A DNA stretch of 41,014 nucleotides from Bacteroidota bacterium. GTDB lineage: Bacteria; Bacteroidota; Bacteroidia; JABEUT01. Positions 33,234-40,678 of this stretch are shown here, piece after piece. Positions within the stretch are counted from its first letter, which is position 1. Each line of letters starts with the position of its first letter. Where the stretch lies: NCBI GenBank assembly GCA_013285655.1, contig JABDHI010000007.1, positions 1-41,014 of the forward strand, given 5' to 3'. The position numbers and the translations under genes were made by a program. The notes beneath the pieces were generated by a model. It made no database searches. It was not told the origin of the DNA and worked only from the letters and a program-made list of their open reading frames with translations.

Positions 33234-34403
33234 ATGGCTTGTAGTGGATGTTCGACAGGAAGAGGATGTGGTAGCGGCGGAGGTTGTTCTACCGGGGGTG
33301 GAGGCTGCAATAAGCTAAACGTTTTTGACTGGCTTGCCAACATGGAGCTGCCTTCGGGCCAAAAACCATTCGATATTGTTGAGGTCCGTTTTAAAAATAG
33401 CCGTAAAGAATTTTTTCGTAACCGTAATGGCTTACAACTGTTACTGGGCAATATTGTTGTTGTTGAAGCTGCACAAGGGTATGATGTAGGCGTTGTTTCT
33501 ATTTCGGGTGAACTGGTAAGGTTACAGATGCGCAAAAAGAAAGTTGCCGACGACCAGAATATTAAAGCCGTATTGCGTAAAGCTAGCCCTGCTGATATAG
33601 ATAAATGGCGTGATGCGCAAGAATTAGAAGTGAAAACATTGGTACGTGCGCGTATATTGGCTTCAAGCATGAAGCTCGATATGAAGATCAACGATATTGA
33701 GATACAAGGCGATAAATCACATATTGCATTTTACTATACAGCTCCAGGGAGGGTTGATTTTCGTGAATTGATCAAGGCATATGCTTCTGAATTCCGCTCG
33801 CGCATACAAATGTGGCAAATAGGCGAAAGGCAGGAAGCCGGCCGCTTAGGAGGGATTGGATCATGTGGCAGGGAGCTTTGCTGTTCAACCTGGTTAACAG
33901 ATTTCCGTTCGGTAAGTACAACCGCGGCCCGTTACCAGCAATTGGCACTTAACCCGGTTAAATTAGCCGGCCAGTGCGGCAAATTAAAGTGCTGTTTGAA
34001 TTTCGAATTAGATAGTTATTTGGATGCTCTTAAAGATTTTCCTCAACCGGGAGAACTAGAAACCGAAAAGGGAAGAGCTTATCACCAGAAGACAGACATA
34101 TTTAAAAAGATCATTTGGTACACTTACAGTGATGCTCCTGATAATTTTATAGCCTTAAGTACCGACCGTGTCAAGTACATTATGGACATGAACAAGAAGG
34201 GCAAAAAACCTGCTGACCTTGATGAATCAAAACCGGTTGAGAAGAAAGAAGTAGGTTATGTTGTTGGTAAACAAATGCCACCTTTAAGTACCTCAGAAAG
34301 GCCTAAGCCACAACAGCCACGTAACCAGCAGCGCTTGCAGCAACGTCCGCCGCGTCGTAAGCCACAGCCACCGCGCAGACCACCAAACAGAGAGCAGAAC
34401 TAG
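33234..34403 (+). CDS. ricT: PSP1/RicT-like iron-sulfur regulatory protein
   Basis: 389-aa member of the PSP1/YaaT family. The core (residues about 80-260) ends in two Cys motifs, GSCGRELCCSTWL (Cys211, 216, 217) and GQCGKLKCCLNFE (Cys248, 253, 254), typical of RicT, which in Bacillus subtilis joins RicA and RicF in an Fe-S complex affecting RNA processing, competence and sporulation. Its partners are not in this window, and its role in Bacteroidota is unclear. Unusual: a Cys/Gly-rich N-terminus with Cys3, 6, 12, 18 and 25, and a basic Pro/Arg/Gln tail from residue 330. Its TAG overlaps the convergent gene's stop in CTAG. Confidence 0.85.
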   Translation: MACSGCSTGRGCGSGGGCSTGGGGCNKLNVFDWLANMELPSGQKPFDIVEVRFKNSRKEFFRNRNGLQLLLGNIVVVEAAQGYDVGVVSISGELVRLQMRKKKVADDQNIKAVLRKASPADIDKWRDAQELEVKTLVRARILASSMKLDMKINDIEIQGDKSHIAFYYTAPGRVDFRELIKAYASEFRSRIQMWQIGERQEAGRLGGIGSCGRELCCSTWLTDFRSVSTTAARYQQLALNPVKLAGQCGKLKCCLNFELDSYLDALKDFPQPGELETEKGRAYHQKTDIFKKIIWYTYSDAPDNFIALSTDRVKYIMDMNKKGKKPADLDESKPVEKKEVGYVVGKQMPPLSTSERPKPQQPRNQQRLQQRPPRRKPQPPRRPPNREQN

Positions 34404-34831
34404 TTCTGCTTTTCCAGGTATTCTTTTAAAGAAGTGCCGATAATTGCGGTCCAACCCTGAACAAAATTGTTTTTAGCAAAATCTGGTCCATTAACAGCTA
34501 TTGATTCTATGCCTTCGTGAGTCAGTTTTAATCTTGTTTTCTTCCCTTCCTCAAATAATTCAAATGTTATAAACGATATTCCTTTGTATCCTTTATAACT
34601 CCAACTGTACGTTATTTTTTTGCCTTCTATTATATCAACCACTTTGCACAAATGCACATATACTCTATCCTCATTTCTTCCTTCAAACGAAAATTCAAAA
34701 CCTATTTGGGGTTTAAAATCATCTACGTCAAAGTACCATTTTTTCATTTCCTTTTTATTGGTAATGGCTTTCCATACAATAGGTAGAGATGCATTGTAGG
34801 TCCTCTCAATTACAAACGGTTCTGTCTTCAT
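34400..34831 (-). CDS. AHSA1/SRPBCC domain protein (last gene of ArsR operon)
   Basis: SRPBCC-fold lipid/small-ligand-binding domain of the AHSA1 type, 143 aa from the start at 34831: EPFVIERTYNASLPIVWKAIT, MKKWYFDVDDFKPQIGFEF, TRLKLTHEG. It differs from its operon relatives in lacking the WWGP signature (KKWYFD instead). An in-frame ATG at 34861 lies 1 bp after the DoxX stop and would add 10 residues; the family usually starts at KTEPFV. No enzyme activity is known for such domains; they bind hydrophobic ligands. Its stop overlaps ricT's by 4 bp. Confidence 0.8.
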   Translation of the reverse strand: MKTEPFVIERTYNASLPIVWKAITNKKEMKKWYFDVDDFKPQIGFEFSFEGRNEDRVYVHLCKVVDIIEGKKITYSWSYKGYKGISFITFELFEEGKKTRLKLTHEGIESIAVNGPDFAKNNFVQGWTAIIGTSLKEYLEKQN

Positions 34832-34862
34832 TTTTTGTTTGGTTAAATAGAAGAGTAACATA

Positions 34863-35246
34863 TTAGCTTTTAGCGGAGGTTTCTTTTAGTTTTTTGTGGT
34901 AGTAATAATAAGAACCAAAGAGAAACGCAAAAAAGATGAACATAAAGCCCCATTGCTTTGCAGGATCGCCCACTGCTATAGCAGAATAGGTAGCGCCGAT
35001 CAAATCGAATGCTATTCCGGCATAAGCCCATTCTTTAATTCGGGGGAAGCCCGGAATTAATAATGCAATACCGCCTAATATTTTAGCTACTCCTATAAAA
35101 GGCATTAAATAAGCGGGATAGCCTAAATGAGTTACCATTATTTTGGCTGCGTCGGGGCTGCTAATTACATCAGGAAGAGAAGTTAGAATAATAAATACAG
35201 CAAATAATGCGGTTAGGATCCAGTAGATAGTGTTTGTTTTTTTCAT
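34863..35246 (-). CDS. DoxX-like membrane protein
   Basis: 127-aa small membrane protein with four hydrophobic segments: IYWILTALFAVFIILTSL, YLMPFIGVAKILGGIALLIPG, WAYAGIAFDLIGATYSAIAV and FMFIFFAFLFGSYYYY. This is the DoxX-like pattern. Function is unknown for most members; some assist thiosulfate metabolism or redox homeostasis. It overlaps the DUF4287 gene by 4 bp (ATGA type), so translation is coupled, and belongs to the ArsR-AHSA1 operon. Confidence 0.85.
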   Translation of the reverse strand: MKKTNTIYWILTALFAVFIILTSLPDVISSPDAAKIMVTHLGYPAYLMPFIGVAKILGGIALLIPGFPRIKEWAYAGIAFDLIGATYSAIAVGDPAKQWGFMFIFFAFLFGSYYYYHKKLKETSAKS

Positions 35247-35479
35247 TTTTTAGGTTTGGTTTTAGGCGTTGGTTTATATTTTTTATTGGTTGTAAATGTT
35301 GCGTAAACGGCCATAGCATGCCCATGGCCCAAATCAAAATCTTCTTTTAACCAGTTTACAATTTGCATGGCCTTAACTCCAGGGCTCAAAAGGCCTTTCT
35401 TTTTAGCTAATTTTTTAAAGTCCTCCGGTGTTTTACCTGTTTTAGCTTTAATATTATCAATGTATGCTTGAAACGACAT
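35243..35479 (-). CDS. DUF4287 domain protein
   Basis: 78-aa protein with one DUF4287 domain: FQAYIDNIKAKTGKTPEDF, then LAKKKGLL and KAMQIVNWLKEDFDLGHGHAMAVYA. The family is of unknown function and commonly lies near SRPBCC and DoxX genes. The C-terminus is a Lys/Pro-rich tail (KYKPTPKTKPKK). It lies 4 bp after the hydrolase gene and overlaps the DoxX gene. Confidence 0.85.
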   Translation of the reverse strand: MSFQAYIDNIKAKTGKTPEDFKKLAKKKGLLSPGVKAMQIVNWLKEDFDLGHGHAMAVYATFTTNKKYKPTPKTKPKK

Positions 35480-35483
35480 TAGG

Positions 35484-36269
35484 TTAGTTTTTAAGTTTTT
35501 CTACAACTACAGGAACAAGTGCTTTCGGAGATACGTTATGGTTCTGGCCTTTTAAAATTACAAGATGCGAATTGGGCATAACTTCCGATAATTTTTTAAC
35601 TGCATTGCGTAAAGGTAAAGCACTTTTCTCTCCGCCCATAATAAAGGTCGGCACTTTAACCTGTGAAGCAAGTTTAACAGACACAGTGAACCCCTCCATT
35701 ACACTTGCATCGTAAGACAACGTATGTGCGGATGTTTTTAGTTTCTTCCACATAGGTAACAGGCTCATTATAACCGGAACAAACGCCGGCATTCCTACTA
35801 AATCTTTCATGAAAAATTTCACTGCGTCTCCTCGACGCCCTTCGCTTACCATTTTCTTAAACTGATCCACCGAATCGGCAGGTGGTGTGTGCCCGCCCAT
35901 GTTCGTAATGTAAGGAGGTTCATATAGCACCAATTTAGATATGTTTAGCCCTCTTGCCGCAGCCTGTAATGCTAAGCCGGCACCTGATGAAAAACCTAAT
36001 AAATGAACCGGACCGCCCACTTCTTTTATAAGCGCATCAATATCGTCCACTTCTTTATCTACAGAATAGGGTGCTGTGTCTGTACTCTCATTGCGGCCAC
36101 GTCGATCGTAGTTAACGACGGTGAAATACTTGGAGAGCATTTTACCGATCTCAGGTGTTGGGCCAAAAGCACGGCTACATAGTGCACCATCTATTATAAT
36201 TAACGGATGCCCGGTACCAATTTTGGTATAGCCTATTTTCGTTCCATCGCTTGATGTTACTGTGGCCAT
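35484..36269 (-). CDS. Alpha/beta hydrolase
   Basis: 261-aa alpha/beta-hydrolase-fold protein, no signal peptide. Catalytic triad candidates: Ser94 in the nucleophile elbow GFSSGAG, His244 in GQNHNVSP, and Glu214 or a nearby acid (GGEKSALPLR). The oxyanion region is around DGALCS, and YDRRGRNES is the usual strand-loop. Substrate unknown; the position in an operon of ligand-binding proteins suggests a small organic ester or related compound. It is 2 bp from the SRPBCC gene and 4 bp from the DUF4287 gene. Confidence 0.88.
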   Translation of the reverse strand: MATVTSSDGTKIGYTKIGTGHPLIIIDGALCSRAFGPTPEIGKMLSKYFTVVNYDRRGRNESTDTAPYSVDKEVDDIDALIKEVGGPVHLLGFSSGAGLALQAAARGLNISKLVLYEPPYITNMGGHTPPADSVDQFKKMVSEGRRGDAVKFFMKDLVGMPAFVPVIMSLLPMWKKLKTSAHTLSYDASVMEGFTVSVKLASQVKVPTFIMGGEKSALPLRNAVKKLSEVMPNSHLVILKGQNHNVSPKALVPVVVEKLKN

Positions 36270-36271
36270 GT

Positions 36272-36733
36272 TTAATGTTTTAAGGTTTCTAATAATGCTT
36301 CAAGCTTGTCAATACTCATGTTCCAACCTGTGCTAGCACCCTCAATATTATGAACTGCAGAAGGAATAATATTTGAAAACACGAAGTGCATCACCAATTT
36401 GGTTTTAGCGCCTTCTTCTACAAAGTTGATGGTATTCACAATGTCAAATAAATGGCCGCCGTCTTTATCAAGCGCAGCACTGGTGAATGCTATTTTGCTT
36501 GGCTTTGTTATCTCGCTAAATACACCATTCATGGGGTAATGCATACCATCAGGTGCTTTCATGTGTATAAGTATGTGCCCTTTAACACGTGCATCCCATT
36601 CGCATATTGGGTTGGTGAAGCCCTTGGGGCCCCACCATTTTTCAATGTGCTTCTGTTCGGTCCACGCTTGCCATACCAGTTCGCGGGGTGCGTTTAAAAC
36701 ACGAGTTATTGTAAGTTCTTTTGTGTTTGACAT
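36272..36733 (-). CDS. AHSA1/SRPBCC domain protein, single domain
   Basis: 153-aa SRPBCC protein of the AHSA1 type: LTITRVLNAPRELVWQAWT, HIEKWWGPKGF, FTSAALDKDGGHLFD and a C-terminal helix STGWNMSIDKLEALLETL. It closely resembles the first domain of the two-domain protein just upstream, and the DNA for the HIEKWWGP stretch is a near copy of those at 37139 and 37566. It is a likely product of duplication inside the operon. Gap to the upstream gene is 11 bp, to the hydrolase 2 bp. Confidence 0.85.
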   Translation of the reverse strand: MSNTKELTITRVLNAPRELVWQAWTEQKHIEKWWGPKGFTNPICEWDARVKGHILIHMKAPDGMHYPMNGVFSEITKPSKIAFTSAALDKDGGHLFDIVNTINFVEEGAKTKLVMHFVFSNIIPSAVHNIEGASTGWNMSIDKLEALLETLKH

Positions 36734-36744
36734 AATTGGAGGAA

Positions 36745-37698
36745 TTATTTGTTAATACTAGCAAGGTAGTCTTCAAGCTGTTTGAATGTGCCTGCAAAAC
36801 CTTGTTGCATCATACCATGCATGTTATTAAATACTTGCAACTGTTCTTCAGTAGAATTTATTGGGCCACCCCTCATAGCCATAGTTGTTTTGCCATTCTT
36901 TTCGGTGAGCGTAACAACATTCAATATTTCTAAGGGCCAGCTTGGCATAAATGGGTTAGGGGTTATACCTCCGTCTTTATCAGAGAAAGAATTGATAAAT
37001 ACCACACGTTCCGGTTCGGTCATTTCGCAGTAAACAAACCTACCCCACATTTCACCCATCGGGCTTTTAGCCGAGTAAAGAAACATGCCACCCGGTGAGA
37101 AATCAAAACGGCTTACCGTGATAGGTGCACCCGGAGGACCCCACCATTTTGCCAGGTGTTCGGCCTCTGTAAATACTTTGTAAACAAGATTACGAGGAGC
37201 ATTGAATTCTTTGCTGACGGTAAATTCTTTTCCTTCCTGAAGTTTCGCTAAATGTTCTTCCAGGCGTGTAAAAGTTTGTGCCTGACCTTCAATAGCGCCA
37301 TGTTCTTTAACAACATAATTGTATACATCTGCTGACTCAAACACCATTGACATGGTAAGTTTAGTTTTCCCTGCAAACTTTTCGAAAGTAACAGTACAAT
37401 AAAACTTAGGTTCAGTATGTGTGTATATAAGACGTTCCGGTTTTGATACTTCTGTATAAGTTATCTCATTTGGAAAATCCATACCATTAGGGCCATGCAT
37501 GGTGCAGAGCCATTTACTGCCTTCCTGCACCTTCATTTCGTGTGTTTCTGTGGTGAACCCTATAGGCCCCCACCATTTATCAATATGTTTTGGGTCGGTC
37601 CAAACATCCCAAACAAGTTCACGTGGAGCATTAAGGATGCGTGAAATTTTTATTTCACGGTTTGAGGTGTCTTTGGCTGCTTGTGTTTTAGTTGTCAT
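36745..37698 (-). CDS. Tandem AHSA1/SRPBCC protein, two domains
   Basis: 317-aa protein made of two AHSA1 domains. Domain 1 (about residues 12-160): IKISRILNAPRELVWDVWT, HIDKWWGPIGF. Domain 2 (about 163-315): FTVSKEFNAPRNLVYKVFT, HLAKWWGPPGAP, NPFMPSWPLEI. Most relatives have one domain, so it is a fusion of duplicated genes; each domain is a hydrophobic cavity of the START/Bet v 1 fold. Activity unknown. It follows the VOC gene by 26 bp. Confidence 0.85.
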   Translation of the reverse strand: MTTKTQAAKDTSNREIKISRILNAPRELVWDVWTDPKHIDKWWGPIGFTTETHEMKVQEGSKWLCTMHGPNGMDFPNEITYTEVSKPERLIYTHTEPKFYCTVTFEKFAGKTKLTMSMVFESADVYNYVVKEHGAIEGQAQTFTRLEEHLAKLQEGKEFTVSKEFNAPRNLVYKVFTEAEHLAKWWGPPGAPITVSRFDFSPGGMFLYSAKSPMGEMWGRFVYCEMTEPERVVFINSFSDKDGGITPNPFMPSWPLEILNVVTLTEKNGKTTMAMRGGPINSTEEQLQVFNNMHGMMQQGFAGTFKQLEDYLASINK

Positions 37699-37724
37699 AA
37701 TTAGCTGGTTTTATTTTATGTCAA

Positions 37725-38213
37725 TTATTTTTGATTATATGCCTTTTTCAGATCTGCAACTATTATTTTATCCATTTTAAGCATGGCTTGCATTACGCGT
37801 TGCGATTTTATTGGGTCCTTGTCATACAGCAGTTCTCCTAATGTTCTGGGAATAATCTGCCAGGTGATGCCAAATTTATCGTCGAGCCAACCGCACCTGT
37901 TCGTCTTTCCACCTTTCGATAATTTGGCCCATAATGTGTCAACGTCTTTCTGTGTATCGCAATCAACAAAGAAGGAAACAGCAGGAGAGAATTTAAAATT
38001 CGGTCCTCCATCTAATGCCATAAACTTTTGGCCATCGAGTATAAAAGTGGCGGTCATTACTTTTCCCTTCCCTCCGCCAAGGCGATTAATACTAACAATT
38101 TTAGAGTTCTTGAAAATAGAAGTATAGAATTTTACTGCTTCTTCTACCTTTCCATCGAACCATAAAAAGGGCGTAATGTTCGATCCTGTTTTTTTAACGA
38201 TTCTTTTTGCCAT
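37725..38213 (-). CDS. PhnB-like VOC superfamily protein
   Basis: 162-aa glyoxalase/VOC-fold protein of the PhnB (3-demethylubiquinone methyltransferase-like) type: ITPFLWFDGKVEEAVKFYTS, FILDGQKFMALDGGPNF, FGITWQIIPRTL. Despite the name such proteins lack a SAM site and are not proven methyltransferases; VOC proteins often bind a metal or act in detoxification. It overlaps the ArsR gene by 20 bp, so the two are translated together. Confidence 0.88.
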   Translation of the reverse strand: MAKRIVKKTGSNITPFLWFDGKVEEAVKFYTSIFKNSKIVSINRLGGGKGKVMTATFILDGQKFMALDGGPNFKFSPAVSFFVDCDTQKDVDTLWAKLSKGGKTNRCGWLDDKFGITWQIIPRTLGELLYDKDPIKSQRVMQAMLKMDKIIVADLKKAYNQK

Positions 38214-38553
38214 GGCTTTTCTTTTTAGGGATTGGTTTATTTTGACTTTGTAATGCTTCTAAGTATTGCTCCAATGCATCGAGTTTGGTTTCCCAGAATT
38301 TTTTGTACTGTTCTATCCACTCCGATACTTCGTGGAGTTTTTCCAACCTGGCTTCGCAGTACCTTTCACGGCCATGCTGCTCAATAGTTATTAGGCCGCA
38401 TTCGGTAAGTATTTTAATATGCTTTGATATGGCAGGCCTGCTTACATCAAAATTTTCGGCTAAGCCATTAGGTGTCATTTTTTCTTTGGCCAGCAAACCT
38501 AATATGGCCCTTCTGCTTGGATCAGCTATGGCCTGAAATACGTCTCTTCTCAT
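38194..38553 (-). CDS. ArsR-family transcriptional repressor
   Basis: 119-aa winged-helix regulator of the ArsR/SmtB type. Helices: FQAIADPSRRAILGLLAKEK, MTPNGLAENFDV and the recognition helix SRPAISKHIKILTECG (38-53), then the wing ITIEQHGRERYCEA. No ELCVCD metal box, so it is probably not an arsenic or zinc sensor; it belongs to the group that heads AHSA1 operons. The C-terminal part is a helix ending in a basic tail. It is first gene of an eight-gene minus-strand operon and probably represses it through the inverted repeat at 38575-38617. Confidence 0.92.
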   Translation of the reverse strand: MRRDVFQAIADPSRRAILGLLAKEKMTPNGLAENFDVSRPAISKHIKILTECGLITIEQHGRERYCEARLEKLHEVSEWIEQYKKFWETKLDALEQYLEALQSQNKPIPKKKSHGKKNR

Positions 38554-38574
38554 AATAGGTTAAATCTATAATGC

Positions 38575-38617
38575 GTAACTAATCGGTTACAAATGTAATA
38601 CGAAACCGATTGGTTAC
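38575..38617 (-). promoter_or_regulatory. ArsR operator flanking the promoter -7 box
   Basis: Inverted repeat gtaactaatcggtt (38575-38588) and aaccgattggttac (38604-38617), 13 of 14 matches, 15-nt spacer. On the minus strand the spacer contains TAcaTTTG (plus 38590-38597), a full Bacteroidota -7 box, so a protein bound to the arms would cover the core promoter. The ATG of the repressor gene follows about 30 nt after the expected transcription start. Confidence 0.75.
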
Positions 38618-38687
38618 ATAACAAAAAATAAAATTATTTTAACTTAGTGGATATAATTCGCTGAAAATGAGGTAAATTATTTTTAGG

Positions 38688-39644
38688 CTAGTATCTGCCT
38701 TTGGTATATACCCAGGCTTCCTGTTGCACATTCTTACGGAAAGAATCGAGTTGTGCTTCAGCTTCGGTGTAGGAATTGTAATTACCACAGCCAACTATAT
38801 ATAGGCCTTCGGGAGTTTTACCTACTATTACTGCATTTACATTTTTACTTTTCAAAATGCTTATCATATTCAACGCATTATCATAAACCTTAAAGCAGCC
38901 GGCCACAATATGATATGCCGATGTGGTAGAGGTTTCAATAGTAAGGGCCTTGGGTTGCTTAACATAAATAACCAGCGAATCCTTTGGTATAGGCCTGTTT
39001 ATATTGGCAAGGCTATTATCGGTTGTGAAAACATATTGTGCGGCCTCTTTCTTCGAGAAGATATTAAGGCTGGAATATTCTTTGGCAATATTAGGCTGGT
39101 TAAATGCGAACCAGAATGTAGAAGCTATCAATGCGCCAACAGTTGCAGCTATAGCATAAGGGCGTATACGGGAACGTTCTTTATGAAGCTGCACTACAAC
39201 ACTTTCTTTTTGCTCTGGTTTTTCAGTTTCTACAGGCAAGCTATAGAATGCTGATAGGCCAAATGCATCGGGTAAGTAGTTAACTTTTTCATCGGCCTGA
39301 AAAACGAGGTTATTACTCTCATCCATATATAACGCACCAATGTTCTCAAATACTACTCTTCTCGATTCTTTTAATTCTTTGCGGTAACGATCTACCTCCA
39401 ATGCAATATGCTTTAGCGCCTCTGCATAAGTCAGTTGTTCGCGTATAGAAAGGTGATTGGCTAAAAGCCCATCATTCTGTGTTAATCCTTTATTAAAAAG
39501 TATCTTTTTGCGGGGTGGTTCAAACAGGTGCTTAACCTCATCGACACGTGCAGGAGCATAATTGCCAATAAATCCTCCAAAGTCGGGGACTATTACGCAG
39601 TCGTGTTCAAATAATAGGTCGCTTATATGTTCTTCTATCTGCAT
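38688..39644 (-). CDS. HU-CCDC81 and SPOR domain membrane protein
   Basis: 318-aa protein. Residues about 1-60 (HISDLLFEHDCVIVPDFGGF) and 60-125 are the two HU-CCDC81-type domains seen in Bacteroidota, related to HU DNA-binding folds. A single membrane helix (YAIAATVGALIASTFWFAF, about 163-181) precedes a periplasmic linker, and the end (AYHIVAGCFKVYDNALNMIS, to residue 318) is a SPOR domain, which binds denuded peptidoglycan at division sites. It may link chromosome or cytoplasm to septal cell wall; its partners are unknown. A -7 box TAatTTTG lies at plus 39659-39666. Confidence 0.88.
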   Translation of the reverse strand: MQIEEHISDLLFEHDCVIVPDFGGFIGNYAPARVDEVKHLFEPPRKKILFNKGLTQNDGLLANHLSIREQLTYAEALKHIALEVDRYRKELKESRRVVFENIGALYMDESNNLVFQADEKVNYLPDAFGLSAFYSLPVETEKPEQKESVVVQLHKERSRIRPYAIAATVGALIASTFWFAFNQPNIAKEYSSLNIFSKKEAAQYVFTTDNSLANINRPIPKDSLVIYVKQPKALTIETSTTSAYHIVAGCFKVYDNALNMISILKSKNVNAVIVGKTPEGLYIVGCGNYNSYTEAEAQLDSFRKNVQQEAWVYTKGRY

Positions 39645-39658
39645 AGGTCTGATAGGCC

Positions 39659-39666
39659 CAAAATTA
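39659..39666 (-). promoter_or_regulatory. -7 promoter box of SPOR protein gene
   Basis: TAatTTTG on the minus strand, 14 nt before the ATG at 39644. No clear -33 element. Confidence 0.5.
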
Positions 39667-39696
39667 ACTAATCTTTTGTAAATCCATAGAAATCAA

Positions 39697-39855
39697 GCCA
39701 CAGATTCGCAGATTAAGATTAATTGCTAAAAATAATATCAATATCCGTAAGACTAAGGGACACAGATTTCGCTAACTATTTGCTATGTGTAGTAATTCTC
39801 TGTGAAAATTCTCTAAGAACAAATAATATTAATTTTTAATCTGTGAATCTGTGGC
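39697..39855. repeat. Dispersed palindromic element, copy 2
   Basis: Left arm gccacagattcgcagatta (39697-39715) and right arm taatctgtgaatctgtggc (39837-39855), 18 of 19 matches, spacer 121 nt. Partial internal copies (gacacagatt at 39759 and ctctgtgaa near 39798) suggest insertion of one element into another. It fills the gap between kdsB and the SPOR gene. Confidence 0.8.
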
Positions 39856-39864
39856 TACTAATGG

Positions 39865-40593
39865 CTAGATCTTTTGTAAATCTTCAGGAGTATCTATCGA
39901 TACTGATTCCTGCTTGGTTAAATCTACATAAATAGGATAGCCATTCTCCAACCAACGTAACTGTTCCAGCGATTCTGCCAGTTCGAGGGTTGAAGGCGGA
40001 AGGGATACCAATTTTTCAATTATTGGGGTCCGGAAAGCGTATAATCCTATATGTTTAAGATAAGTATGCTTGCTTATCCAATCTACTCCATCGGCATCTC
40101 TGCAAAACGGTATAGGGGAACGGCTGAAATAAAGAGCCTCGCCATTATATTTGCGTGCTACTTTAATAATAGAGGGATTGTGAAGTTCTTTTTCGCTGCT
40201 GAGCACTCTTGCCAGGGTCGATATTTGCACGGCATTATTCAAAAAACAACCTACTACCTTATCTATCTGTTCAGGGTGTATAAAAGGTTCATCACCTTGC
40301 ACATTAACAACTACATCCCAATTAGCCTTACCCAGTTTTTCAAGTGCTTCAACGCAACGTTCGGTTCCATTTTTATGGTGGGCAGATGTCATTATCACCT
40401 TACCGCCAAAGCTTTCCACTTCTTTAAAAATACGTTCATCGTCGGTGGCAACAACTACACTGCCTAATGAGGTAGATTTAGAAGCTTGCTCGTAAACGCG
40501 GCGTATCATAGTCTTGCCCTGTATATCAATAAGGGGTTTACCCGGAAAACGGGTAGAGGCAAAGCGTGCAGGTATTATACCAATTGCGTTCAA
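39865..40593 (-). CDS. kdsB: CMP-KDO synthetase
   Basis: 3-deoxy-manno-octulosonate cytidylyltransferase: activates KDO with CTP for lipopolysaccharide core synthesis. 242 aa, usual length. Start motif AIGIIPARFASTRFPGKPL, the loop VVATDDERI, NVQGDEPFIHPEQI, and YFSRSPIPF with KHIGLYAF. The start is a TTG at 40593; the family begins right at this position and no in-frame ATG or GTG fits. A -7 box TAttTTTG lies at plus 40608-40615. Together with the LpxL-type gene it shows an LPS-bearing outer membrane. Confidence 0.95.
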   Translation of the reverse strand: MNAIGIIPARFASTRFPGKPLIDIQGKTMIRRVYEQASKSTSLGSVVVATDDERIFKEVESFGGKVIMTSAHHKNGTERCVEALEKLGKANWDVVVNVQGDEPFIHPEQIDKVVGCFLNNAVQISTLARVLSSEKELHNPSIIKVARKYNGEALYFSRSPIPFCRDADGVDWISKHTYLKHIGLYAFRTPIIEKLVSLPPSTLELAESLEQLRWLENGYPIYVDLTKQESVSIDTPEDLQKI

Positions 40594-40607
40594 TGGCGTA
40601 TTTTTTA

Positions 40608-40615
40608 CAAAAATA
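40608..40615 (-). promoter_or_regulatory. -7 promoter box of kdsB
   Basis: TAttTTTG on the minus strand, 14 nt before the TTG start codon. Confidence 0.5.
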
Positions 40616-40678
40616 AGCTTTTGGAGTTACTCCTAAACAGCCTAAATTACTATTGGTTTAATTACTCGTTATGTGTTT

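Noticed and set aside
33194-33691. 165-aa minus-strand frame opposite the start of ricT
   Set aside because: Its proline-rich end is the complement of the Gly/Cys-rich ricT start; no family.
40051-40467. 138-aa plus-strand frame opposite kdsB
   Set aside because: Shadow of kdsB, no supporting signals.
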